From positions 5,464,965 to 5,528,964 of the forward strand of contig NZ_CP104011.1 of assembly GCF_025133575.1 (NCBI RefSeq): a DNA stretch of 64,000 nt, written 5' to 3'. Source of the stretch: Pseudomonas sp. GCEP-101. GTDB taxonomy: Bacteria > Pseudomonadota > Gammaproteobacteria > Pseudomonadales > Pseudomonadaceae. The notes beneath the pieces are model-generated. The model was given only the letters and a program-made list of their open reading frames with translations. It was not told the origin of the DNA and made no database searches. Of this stretch, positions 1-10,017 are shown piece by piece (position 1 is the first letter of the stretch; every line of letters starts with the position of its first letter). The position numbers and the translations under genes were made by a program.

Positions 1-2364
<2,364 letters not shown>

Positions 2365-2737
2365 GCGACGTACTCCTGTCTCGCTTAAAGAGCGCCACTC
2401 GCCGTTGGCGGCGAGTCCGGAACTCCGCTGATGGTTTCTTCTGATGGGCTCGAGCGGTTGGTGTCGGAAGTCCGGAAACCGCGAGCGACTGTTCCCCTCA
2501 GGCGGGTGAAAACAGTGCTCGGGAAAGCGCTCCAGGTGTCGGGGCCGGTCTCTCTTCGTGATGAGCGAAAAGGCGCGGCGTCTCGGTATCGCCGGTCATC
2601 CTTGACCAGATGGGGAAGGCGTCATCCTAGCTAGTGGCAGAATGCTTTTAAACGAATAAAAAATGCTTTGGTTATAACCGGTTACCAGTGTTTCCAGCGC
2701 AACAGTGGCTACTGTTTCTGCAGCAACAGCGCGGCGT
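2365..2737. promoter_or_regulatory. Intergenic region with an AT-rich direct-repeat/palindrome block
   Basis: This 373-base gap separates the TonB receptor gene from the sulfite-oxidase-like gene. It contains a conspicuously AT-rich island at about 2641-2690 in otherwise GC-rich DNA. Within it AATGCTTT occurs at 2641-2648 and again at 2662-2669, exactly 21 bases (two helical turns) apart, followed by the overlapping palindromes GGTTATAACC and TAACCGGTTA. This is the likely promoter/operator of the receptor gene. I cannot name the regulator. No convincing gene is visible in the gap. Confidence 0.4.
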
Positions 2738-3430
2738 TCAATCGAACGCCTTGCGGGTCCATTCGTCCTCGGGGATAGCCAGCGCCTCGCCGGAAAAACG
2801 CTCCTCGCGGAACGGGTCCGCCTCATTGTGGAAGCCGTTACGCTCCCAGAATCCCGGGCGGTCGCTGTCGCTGAACTGCAACTCGCGCAGCCATTTCGCG
2901 CTCTTCCAGAAGTAGCGCCCGGCCACCACCAGCCGCAACGGCCAGCCATGCACCGGGGTCAGCGGCGCGCCGGCATAGTGCGTGGCGAGCAGGCTGTCCG
3001 GGCGCAGCAGGTCCGGCAGCGGCAGGTTGGTCTCGTAGTCGTGGTCGGCGTAGGCCATGACGAACTGCCCGGCCGGCGCCACGCCGTAGTGCGCGAACAG
3101 GTCGGCCAGGTGCACGCCGCGCCAGGCGGTGTCGAACTTGGACCAGCGCGTGACGCAATGGATATCGCAGACCAGCTCGCGCTGCGGCAGCGCCAGCAGG
3201 TCGTCCAGGCTCAGCTCCAGCGCCTGCGCCGGCTCTTGCGACAACAGCCCGGAGAGGCGCAGGCGCCACGTCGCGCGGTCGTATTGCGGGACCTCGCCTT
3301 CATGGAGGATCGGGAAGCGCTCGGTCAGCACCTGCCCCGGCGGCAGGCGCTCGCCATGACGCGGGTCGCCGGCCGGCGAGCGGGCCTTCTTCAGGCGCCG
3401 GGCTTTGTCGTGCGTGCTGTTCGCGGCCAT
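2738..3430 (-). CDS. Sulfite-oxidase-like molybdopterin enzyme
   Basis: The 230-residue product matches the compact sulfite-oxidase-type catalytic domain (YuiH-like) without haem or dimerisation domains. The probable molybdenum-ligating cysteine is C92 in the CDIHCVTRW segment; further family motifs are HGWPLRLVVAGRYFWKSAKW and GFWERNGFH near the end. No signal peptide is visible, so it is probably cytoplasmic, unlike periplasmic MsrP or sulfite dehydrogenases. The ATG at 3430 follows the stop of the binding-protein gene by 10 bases, and its GAGG ribosome site overlaps that stop, so it is the last gene of the sugar ABC operon. The substrate is unknown. Confidence 0.82.
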   Translation of the reverse strand: MAANSTHDKARRLKKARSPAGDPRHGERLPPGQVLTERFPILHEGEVPQYDRATWRLRLSGLLSQEPAQALELSLDDLLALPQRELVCDIHCVTRWSKFDTAWRGVHLADLFAHYGVAPAGQFVMAYADHDYETNLPLPDLLRPDSLLATHYAGAPLTPVHGWPLRLVVAGRYFWKSAKWLRELQFSDSDRPGFWERNGFHNEADPFREERFSGEALAIPEDEWTRKAFD

Positions 3431-3440
3431 TGCAGCGTCC

Positions 3441-4496
3441 TCAGTTGGCCAGCGGGATCCACGGTGCCTGCGCCACCTTCTGCGCCTCGCCGAAGGCCGG
3501 CACCTTGCGCGCCAGGTCGCGGACGTTCTTCACGTCCAGGTCCAGCAGTTGCTGGCGGGTAATCAACGTCGGCGGCACCAGCACCTGCTCGCCCGGATTC
3601 TCCCCGGCGATGCGCAGCGCCAGGCTGCGCACGCTGATGGCGCCCGCCACTTCCGGGTTGACCGCGGCGGTGGCGCTCCAGGCGCTGCCCTCCTCCTTCA
3701 TGATCTGGATGTCGGCGGTGGAAATATCGGCGCTGTAGATCTTCACCTGCTTGCCCCGCCCGGCTTCGTCCACGGCGATCTTCACGCCCTTGGCGAACTC
3801 GTCGAAGGGCGCGAAGAACACGGTGATGCCTGGGTTGGCGCGCAGCACGGCACTGGCCTGGTCGGCCACCGAGTTGGCGATCGGCGCATTGAGCGTGCCG
3901 AAGCGCGCCTTCTCGACGATGCCGGGGTTCTCGGCCTTCACCTGGCGCCAGATTTCATCGCGGCGCTCCATGGGCGTGAAGCCGTCGATGTACACGTAGC
4001 CGGCCTCGAAGGCGGTGCCGTTGTCCTGCAGCACCTGCTTGAGCGCCAGGCGCGCCAGCTCGCGGTGATCCTGCTCGACGCGGGTGATGCGCGGGTCGTT
4101 CACGTCGACGTCGAAGGTAACCACCTTGATACCCTTGGCCAGCGCCTTGTCGATGGAGTCCTTGAGGGTCTCGGCGAGGCCGAGCTGGACGATGATGCCA
4201 TCCACGCCCAGGTCGATGGCCTGCTCCAGCATCTCGCGCTGGGTGGCCGCCTGTTGCCGGGCGTCGAACACGCGCAGCTTCACATCCAGGGCGTTGGCCT
4301 GTTTCTCGACGCCGCGCAGGTAGGCCTCGGGGAAGTCGCCGGAGAACAGGTAGCCGACCAGGGCGATCTGCACGCCGCCCTTGTCGAAGGGTGCGGGGGC
4401 GCCGGGCAGCCCGGCGGCTACGGCGCTGGCGGCGCCGGACAGCAACAGGCCGGCGGCGAACAGCGCGCGCAGGGATTTGGCGGGGGTGAATGTCAT
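3441..4496 (-). CDS. Sugar ABC transporter periplasmic binding protein (RbsB-like)
   Basis: The 351-residue protein has a clear signal peptide (MTFTPAKSLRALFAAGLLLSGAASAVAAG) and a type-1 periplasmic binding fold: IALVGYLFSGDFPEAYLRGVEKQA at the start, GVDGIIVQLG, VVTFDVDVNDPRI and IYSADIS. It belongs to the ribose/autoinducer-2/myo-inositol group (Peripla_BP_4). The start at 4496 is chosen because GGAG lies 9 bases upstream; upstream in-frame sequence is arginine-rich and not protein-like. It should capture a sugar or sugar-like ligand for the permease encoded upstream. The exact ligand cannot be read from the sequence. Confidence 0.9.
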   Translation of the reverse strand: MTFTPAKSLRALFAAGLLLSGAASAVAAGLPGAPAPFDKGGVQIALVGYLFSGDFPEAYLRGVEKQANALDVKLRVFDARQQAATQREMLEQAIDLGVDGIIVQLGLAETLKDSIDKALAKGIKVVTFDVDVNDPRITRVEQDHRELARLALKQVLQDNGTAFEAGYVYIDGFTPMERRDEIWRQVKAENPGIVEKARFGTLNAPIANSVADQASAVLRANPGITVFFAPFDEFAKGVKIAVDEAGRGKQVKIYSADISTADIQIMKEEGSAWSATAAVNPEVAGAISVRSLALRIAGENPGEQVLVPPTLITRQQLLDLDVKNVRDLARKVPAFGEAQKVAQAPWIPLAN

Positions 4497-4522
4497 CCGT
4501 TGAATCTCCGAAAAAGTAGTGA

Positions 4523-5545
4523 TCAGCGCCCGCGCCGGGCCAGACCGAAGGTGAACATCAGGGCAGAGACCAGCACCGCGCCCTTGACGAAATCCTGGGC
4601 GTAGTACGGCGCGTTGAGCATGGTCAGGCCGTTGAGCAGGGTCGCCACCAGCACCGCGCCGACCAGGGTGCCGAAGGCGTTGGGCTTCTGCGCACCGAGC
4701 ACCGCGAAGCCGATCAGCGCGGCGCCGAGGGCATCGAGCACCAGACCGTTGCCGGAGCTCACGTCGCCGCGCCCCAGGCGCGCCGCCAGCAGTAACCCGC
4801 CCAACGAAGCGAGCAGCGCCGAGAGCACGTAGGCCAGCAGCTTGTAGCGCTCCACCGCCGCACCGGCCAGGCGCGCAGCCTGCTCGTTGCCGCCGATGGC
4901 ATAGAACAGCCGCCCCGGCCGCGTGCGCTCGAGGAACAGCCAGACCAGCAGCGCGCAGCCGAGCATGATGACCACGGGCACCGGGACGCGGTCCCACAGC
5001 TGGGCGCGGCCCAGGGCGAGGAACCAGCCGGCGAAAGCCCCCGGCGCTTCGTCGCCATTGGGCAGGGTCATGCCGACGGCGATGGAACGGCCACCGGTGG
5101 GAATGAGTTGCACGCCGACCACCAGGAACATGCTGCCCAGGGTGGCGAGGATGTCCGGCACGCGCATGCGCACGATCAGCCAGCCGTTGAGCAACCCGAC
5201 CAGGGTGCCAAGGCCCAGGCTGATGAGGATCGCCGCCAGCGGCCCCCAGTCCAGCACCACCATGACGTAGCTGGCGGTCATCAGGCTCAGCGCGGCGACC
5301 GCGCCGATGGACAGGTCCAGCCCGCCCACGGCCATGCTCAGGGTCACGCCCAGGGCGAGCAGCGCGACGATGGACACCGATTGCAGCACCAGAAACAGGT
5401 TGCCGACCCGCAGGAAGGCCGGCTCCAGCAGGGCGAACACCAGCACCAGCAAGGCCAACAGCAACAGCAGCGCGTAGTGGATGAGGAAGTCGAGCAAGCG
5501 GGCGACGGGCGAGGTCGCCGGGCTGCCCACGGCAGTTCTAGACAC
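4523..5545 (-). CDS. Sugar ABC transporter permease (RbsC-like)
   Basis: This 340-residue integral membrane protein starts with GTG at 5545, preceded by AAGGAG at 6 bases. It has about eight to ten hydrophobic helices and the family signature GLDLSIGAVAALS (the conserved GGIDLSVG motif of ribose-type permeases), plus GLLNGWLIVRMRVPDILATLG and a NEQAARLAG loop that contacts the ATPase. It forms the transmembrane channel of the importer. Its gene lies 14 bases after the ATPase gene and 26 bases before the binding-protein gene, consistent with one transcript. Confidence 0.92.
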   Translation of the reverse strand: MSRTAVGSPATSPVARLLDFLIHYALLLLLALLVLVFALLEPAFLRVGNLFLVLQSVSIVALLALGVTLSMAVGGLDLSIGAVAALSLMTASYVMVVLDWGPLAAILISLGLGTLVGLLNGWLIVRMRVPDILATLGSMFLVVGVQLIPTGGRSIAVGMTLPNGDEAPGAFAGWFLALGRAQLWDRVPVPVVIMLGCALLVWLFLERTRPGRLFYAIGGNEQAARLAGAAVERYKLLAYVLSALLASLGGLLLAARLGRGDVSSGNGLVLDALGAALIGFAVLGAQKPNAFGTLVGAVLVATLLNGLTMLNAPYYAQDFVKGAVLVSALMFTFGLARRGR

Positions 5546-5559
5546 GCACGGCTCCTTTT

Positions 5560-7092
5560 TCAGACATGCGAAGTTTCTTCGCGCGCGGGATGGGGCGGGG
5601 TGAGATGGGCGACGATCTCGCTGCGTTGCAGGTCGTGCCGGGGCAGTTCGGCAACCACCGCGCCATCGCGCACGACGAGGATGCGGTCGGCGATTTCCAG
5701 GGCTTCGTCCGGGTCGCTGCAGATCACCAGCGTGGCGCGGCCGGCGGCACTGGCACGGATGCGCTGGCCGATGTCGCGGCGGGCGCGCACGTCAACGCCC
5801 TGGAAGGGTTCGTCGAGGATCAGCACGCGGCCCTGCCCCAGCAGCCAGCGGGCGAGAATCACCTTCTGCTGGTTGCCGCCGGAAAGCAGTTCCAGCGGGG
5901 CTTCGATGCCGGGCCCCTTGATGCCGAGCGCGTCGATCTGCTCGGCAACCTGGGTTCGCTCGCGGCGGCGGTCGATGAAGCCGAAGCGGCTGAAGTGGCG
6001 CAGGAACGGCAACGTCATGCTGGCGCGCACCGAGAAGCCCGGCACCCGCGAGTTGCGCGCGCGGTCCTCGGCGGCAAAGAACACGCCGGCGGCAATCGCT
6101 TCGCGTGGCGTGCGGGGCAGCCAGTCGCGGCCATCGAGGCGGATCGAGCCGGCGTGGTGCCGGCGCAGGCCGAACAGCACCTCGGCGATCTCGCTCTTGC
6201 CGGCGCCAAGCAGGCCGGTCAACGCGACCACCTCGCCTGCGTGCAGGTCCAGGTCGAAGCTGGCGCTGTGTTCTTCAAGCTGCCAGTCGCGCAGGGACAG
6301 CACGCACACGCCGCGCTGCAGCGGCTGCAACTGCACCTCGTCCAGCGCGGCGCCGAGCATGGACTCCACGGCGGCGGAAAGATCCAGCGGCGCGGAAAAC
6401 TCGCCCACCAGGCGGCCATCGCGCAGCACCAGCGCTCGGTCCGCCAGGCGCTGCAGGTCCGACAGCCGATGGGAGATGTAAAGGATCGCCACGCCACGCT
6501 CGCGCAGGCGGTCAACGAGATGGAACAGACGCTCCGCCTCGGCAGTCGACAACGATGCGGTGGGTTCGTCGAGAATCAGCAGGCGCGGATTCAGTGCGAG
6601 CGCGCGGGACAGGATCACCAGTTGCCGTTCGGCGGTACCGAGGGTTTCGATGGGAGCCTGCAGCGGCAACTGCAGCTCCAGGCCGGCAGCGATTTCAGCA
6701 GCGCGCTCGAGCGCTTCTCGCGGACGGAATAACAGCGAACCGGAGGCGCCGCAGAGTTCGTCCAGCAGGAGGTTTTCCGCGACGCTCAGCCCGGGCACCA
6801 CGCCCTGCTCCACCTGCTGGTGCACCGCGACTATGCCATGGCGGCGGGCGTCCTGGGGCGAGGTGAAACGGACCTCCTCGCCATCGATGGACAAACGCCC
6901 GGTATCGTGGCCATGGGAGCCGGCGATGATCTTCACCAGCGTCGACTTCCCCGCACCGTTGGCGCCGAGCAGGGCAAGGACTTCGCCGGAACGAATCTCC
7001 AGGTCGAGATCAATCAGCACGCGGTTTTCGGCAAAGGACTTGCCGACGCCCTCGAGGCGGAAGAATGCGGTGGCGGCGGACTGGGCGGACAT
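5560..7092 (-). CDS. Sugar ABC transporter duplicated ATPase (RbsA-like)
   Basis: The 510-residue protein has the two nucleotide-binding domains typical of RbsA/MglA/XylG (usual length about 500). The first has Walker A LLGANGAGKSTLVKII and Walker B RLLILDEPTASL. The second has the degenerate Walker A LTGLLGAGKSEIAEVLFG characteristic of this family and the signature LSGGNQQKVILARWL followed by VLILDEPFQGVDV. It powers sugar import with the permease and binding protein encoded downstream. It is first in the operon and divergent from the yghU-like gene. No LacI-type or other dedicated regulator is encoded next to it. Confidence 0.93.
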   Translation of the reverse strand: MSAQSAATAFFRLEGVGKSFAENRVLIDLDLEIRSGEVLALLGANGAGKSTLVKIIAGSHGHDTGRLSIDGEEVRFTSPQDARRHGIVAVHQQVEQGVVPGLSVAENLLLDELCGASGSLLFRPREALERAAEIAAGLELQLPLQAPIETLGTAERQLVILSRALALNPRLLILDEPTASLSTAEAERLFHLVDRLRERGVAILYISHRLSDLQRLADRALVLRDGRLVGEFSAPLDLSAAVESMLGAALDEVQLQPLQRGVCVLSLRDWQLEEHSASFDLDLHAGEVVALTGLLGAGKSEIAEVLFGLRRHHAGSIRLDGRDWLPRTPREAIAAGVFFAAEDRARNSRVPGFSVRASMTLPFLRHFSRFGFIDRRRERTQVAEQIDALGIKGPGIEAPLELLSGGNQQKVILARWLLGQGRVLILDEPFQGVDVRARRDIGQRIRASAAGRATLVICSDPDEALEIADRILVVRDGAVVAELPRHDLQRSEIVAHLTPPHPAREETSHV

Positions 7093-7143
7093 GGGGCTCT
7101 CGAAACGCGGCAGGTGCGAAAGCGCCGTATCAGAGCTTCGCCG

Positions 7144-7171
7144 TTGGACTGAGCGGCGATTCTTTTATAAT
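7144..7171 (+). promoter_or_regulatory. Strong sigma70-like promoter
   Basis: TTGGAC at 7144-7149 and a perfect TATAAT at 7166-7171 are separated by 16 bases, close to consensus and unusual in this GC-rich context. Transcription would start near 7178 and run rightward into the yghU-like gene at 7344, leaving a leader of about 165 bases. The same AT-rich stretch (7160-7215) must also hold the leftward promoter of the sugar ABC operon. It carries two ATGCAT sites (within TCATGCATCA and TTATGCATATGC) that could be operator half-sites. Confidence 0.55.
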
Positions 7172-7343
7172 CTCAAATCATGCATCAACTTATTTTTAAT
7201 ATCGTTTATGCATATGCTAACAACCGTCCGCTCATGGCACAGGCCACTGTCCGCCCAGCAACAGCCGCTGGGAAAACGGCTGACGCGGCGCCGGTCCGGC
7301 GGTTAGCATCCATGGCATTCAACCCACTAGGTGAGAACACGAG

Positions 7344-8180
7344 ATGGCGAACGATACCTACACTCCACCCCGCGTCTGGACATGGGACAAGAGCAACGGC
7401 GGCGCCTTCGCCAGCATCAACCGCCCCATCGCCGGCCCGACCCACGACAAGCAGCTGCCGCGCGGCAAGCACCCGCTGCAACTGTATTCGCTGGCAACGC
7501 CCAACGGCGTGAAGGTCACCATCCTGCTCGAGGAACTGCTAGAGCTGGGTGTGAGCGCCGCCGAGTACGACGCCTGGCCGATCAGGATCAGCGACGGCGA
7601 CCAGTTCGGCAGCGGCTTCGTCGAGATCAATCCGAACTCGAAGATCCCCGCCCTGCTGGACACCAGCGTCGAGCCTGCGCTGCGCATCTTCGAATCCGGC
7701 TCGATCCTGGTGTACATCGCGGAGAAGTTCGGCCACTTCCTGCCCAAGGACCTGGCCAAGCGCACCGAGACGCTGAACTGGCTGTTCTGGCAGATGGGCA
7801 GCGCGCCCTTCCTGGGCGGCGGCTTCGGCCATTTCTACGCCTACGCGCCGGAGAAGTACGAGTACCCGATCAACCGCTACGCCATGGAGGTCAAGCGCCA
7901 GCTCGACGTGCTCGACCGGCAATTGGCCGAGAACCGCTACATCGCCGGCGACGAATACAGCATCGCCGACATGGCGATCTGGTCCTGGTACGGCGCACTG
8001 CTGAACAACCAGGCCTATGAGGCGGCGGAGTTCCTCGACGTGGAGAGCTACACCCATGTCCGCCGCTGGACCGACGAAATCGGCGCTCGCCCGGCCGTAC
8101 AGCGTGGCCGCCGGGTCAACCGTACCTGGGGCGACGACGCCTTGCCGGAACGGCACAGCGCGGAGGATTTCACCCGCTGA
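7344..8180 (+). CDS. yghU: YghU-type glutathione transferase / disulfide-bond oxidoreductase
   Basis: The 278-residue product is a Nu-class glutathione S-transferase like E. coli YghU (about 288 residues). A short N-terminal extension is followed by a thioredoxin-like domain (PLQLYSLATPNGVKVTILLEEL, NPNSKIPALLD, IFESGSILVYIAEKFG) and an all-helical C-terminal domain with MGSAPFLGGGFGHFYAYAPE and YIAGDEYSIADMAIWSW. Such enzymes bind two glutathiones and reduce disulfides and organic hydroperoxides in the cytoplasm. AGGTGAG lies 8 bases before the ATG. It is monocistronic, ending in a shared bidirectional terminator. Confidence 0.93.
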   Translation: MANDTYTPPRVWTWDKSNGGAFASINRPIAGPTHDKQLPRGKHPLQLYSLATPNGVKVTILLEELLELGVSAAEYDAWPIRISDGDQFGSGFVEINPNSKIPALLDTSVEPALRIFESGSILVYIAEKFGHFLPKDLAKRTETLNWLFWQMGSAPFLGGGFGHFYAYAPEKYEYPINRYAMEVKRQLDVLDRQLAENRYIAGDEYSIADMAIWSWYGALLNNQAYEAAEFLDVESYTHVRRWTDEIGARPAVQRGRRVNRTWGDDALPERHSAEDFTR

Positions 8181-8235
8181 TTGCCCCGCGCGACGTCGGC
8201 CCTGCCGACGGATCGCGGGCGCGGCCCGCTGCCTG

Positions 8236-8306
8236 CGTAGGAGCGGACTCCGTCCGCGATAGGCCAGGCGCTGCACGACGGGTTCGCGAGCAAGCTCGCT
8301 CCTACG
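8236..8306. repeat. Paired REP-like element
   Basis: A 71-base stretch begins CGTAGGAGCGGAC and ends GAGCTCGCTCCTACG-like, with complementary outer ends (CGTAGGAGC and GCTCCTACG) and two internal small hairpins (GCGGACTCCGTCCGC and GCGAGCAAGCTCGC). It matches the GTAGGAGC-type repetitive extragenic palindromes of Pseudomonas. Related single elements occur at 12900 and 26790. Confidence 0.75.
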
Positions 8307-8314
8307 AAAAGCAA

Positions 8315-8346
8315 AAAACCGGAGCCCCTTTCGAGGCTCCGGTTTT
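8315..8346. terminator. Bidirectional intrinsic terminator
   Basis: AAAACCGGAGCC and GGCTCCGGTTTT form a perfect 12-base-pair stem with an 8-base loop. Runs of A and T at both ends allow termination of the convergent yghU-like and ycaC-like genes. Confidence 0.85.
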
Positions 8347-8361
8347 CATTTCGGCAGACGC

Positions 8362-8991
8362 TTATTTGCCAGCGGTCAGCGCGTTGTAGCTGGTGATCAG
8401 GTTGCGGTAGTCCGGGATGTGGTTGGAGCACAGCGCGGCCAGGCCTTCGATGTCGTTGCGCCAGTCGCGGTGCAGTTCACAGGCCACGCCGAACCAGGTC
8501 ATCAGCTGCGCGCCGGCCGCTTCCATGCGGCGCCAGGCGGCGTCGCGGGTCATCTCGTTGAAGGTGCCAGAGGCATCCGCCACCACGAACACATCGAACC
8601 CTTCGGCCAGAGCCGCCAGCGCCGGGAACGCCACGCACACCTCGGTTACCACGCCAGCGATGATCAGTTGCTTCTTGCCGGTGGCCTTCACTGCCTTGAC
8701 GAAGTCTTCGTTGTCCCAGGCGTTGATCTGGCCAGGGCGGGCAATGTACGGCGCGTCCGGGAACTGCGCTTTCAGCTCGGGCACCAGCGGGCCGTTGGGG
8801 CCGGTTTCGAAGCTGGTGGTGAGGATGGTCGGCAGGTTGAAGAACTTGGCCAGGTCGCCCAGGGCCAGCACGTTGTTCTTGAACTTGTCCGGATCGATGT
8901 CGCGCACCAGCGAGAGCAGGCCGGCCTGGTGGTCGACCAGCAGTACGGCGGCGTTGTCTTTGTCCAGGCGGTTGTAGGTGGCGTTGGTCAT
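8362..8991 (-). CDS. ycaC: YcaC-type isochorismatase-family hydrolase
   Basis: The 209-residue cysteine hydrolase resembles YcaC of E. coli and P. aeruginosa. The catalytic Asp is D20 in LLVDHQAG, and the nucleophile is C119 in the family motif AGVVTEVCVAFPAL, which includes the cis-peptide before Val-Thr. GQINAWDNEDF and YRNLITSYNAL also match the YcaC subgroup. The substrate of YcaC proteins remains unknown. The upstream AraC gene on the same strand (start 9582) lies about 180 bases away and may regulate it, which is inferred only from position. Confidence 0.92.
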   Translation of the reverse strand: MTNATYNRLDKDNAAVLLVDHQAGLLSLVRDIDPDKFKNNVLALGDLAKFFNLPTILTTSFETGPNGPLVPELKAQFPDAPYIARPGQINAWDNEDFVKAVKATGKKQLIIAGVVTEVCVAFPALAALAEGFDVFVVADASGTFNEMTRDAAWRRMEAAGAQLMTWFGVACELHRDWRNDIEGLAALCSNHIPDYRNLITSYNALTAGK

Positions 8992-9052
8992 GGTGAAATC
9001 CTCGATTTGCTTTCAGTGGGTGCCGGCCGGGCCGGAAGGTTTGGACTCGTCG

Positions 9053-9069
9053 TGCAGTGCGTCACTGCA
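9053..9069. promoter_or_regulatory. Inverted repeat upstream of ycaC-like gene
   Basis: TGCAGTG and CACTGCA form a perfect 7-base inverted repeat separated by 3 bases, about 60 bases upstream of the ycaC-like start. Its size and position suit a dimeric regulator operator. No ligand or regulator can be assigned. Confidence 0.35.
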
Positions 9070-9171
9070 TGGAACAAAGATTAATTTCGACACCCTTGCT
9101 CCACCAGACGGCAAAAATTGCCTCTAGCGTTCCATTTTCAGAACGATCACAACACGGTATGGCAGGAAGAA

Positions 9172-9582
9172 CTATCCGGCGTGTCGCCAGGTGGATTCGC
9201 CTGTCTCGTCGAAGAAGCGTCGCTGCCAGCCCAGGGGGGTGATGCCCTCGATGCGGTAGAAGATCCGGCAGAAATGCGCCTGGTCGCAGAAGCCGCATTG
9301 CAGGCCGATCTCCGCCAGGGCGAAGGTCGACTCGCGCATCAGCTGCTTGGCCTTTTCCACCCGCTGGAGTCGCATCCAGGCCTGGGGCGAATGGCCGGTG
9401 GTGACCTTGAACTTTCGGGTGAAGTCGCTGCGCGACAGCGCGCAGGCCGCGGCCAGTTCGCTCACCGAGATGCCCGTATCCAGGTGCTTGAGCAGCAGGC
9501 CCTGGGCGCGCTCCTTCTGCCAGGGAGCCAGGTCGCGCTTGGGGGCCGCCCCTGGAATCTGGCCGATAAGTCTGTGCAGCAT
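9172..9582 (-). CDS. Small AraC-family transcriptional regulator
   Basis: The 136-residue protein consists almost only of an AraC DNA-binding domain with two helix-turn-helices: ISVSELAAACALSRSDFTRKFK and FALAEIGLQCGFCDQAHFCRIF, followed by the family GITPLGWQRRF. There is no separate ligand-binding domain. The start at 9582 is preferred over an upstream ATG at 9612 because GGGAGGG lies 6 bases before it. It could act on the adjacent ycaC-like gene. Effector and targets are unknown. Confidence 0.88.
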   Translation of the reverse strand: MLHRLIGQIPGAAPKRDLAPWQKERAQGLLLKHLDTGISVSELAAACALSRSDFTRKFKVTTGHSPQAWMRLQRVEKAKQLMRESTFALAEIGLQCGFCDQAHFCRIFYRIEGITPLGWQRRFFDETGESTWRHAG

Positions 9583-10017
9583 GCTCGTCCCTCCCCTGCG
9601 GTCTGCCGCCATTTTTCGTGGGTGCAGGTGTGCCGGCGAGTTAAAGCTGGTTAAACCGCATTAACCCGGCAGCGGGGAAAACACCGATCGGGCGACCACG
9701 AGCAGCACGTCCCCCGGCATACGCGGCGAAGCGATAACCCCTTGCGGAGAACCGCCACGCCTTGCCAGGCGTGGCTTGCAGCGCGAAGGCGCGGCGTCGG
9801 TCGGCAATGCCGCAGGGCCTTGGGCGTTAATCGTTATTAAGCTCGCCACCGACGCAGCCCCGCCAGGCGCAGGGTGGCCCAACACCGTGCCGTCGATTAC
9901 CCTGATTCCTGTTCAATGACGACAAGCCAATCGACCAGAGAGTCGATGGACATGCCACCGGGGCTGTCACCCGGGCGGCGCGGAACCTGCCCCCAGCGTG
10001 CGAAAACGAACCTGACG
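9583..10017. other. Intergenic region between divergent regulators
   Basis: This 435-base gap contains a GC-rich hairpin (GCCACGCC at 9754-9761 pairing with GGCGTGGC at 9768-9775) and TTAA-containing sequence near 9640-9665 that may belong to the AraC gene promoter. The reading frame of the rightward regulator is open back to 9874, so part of this region could be translated if an upstream ATG (9874, 9916 or 9952) is used. I see no separate gene. Confidence 0.4.
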
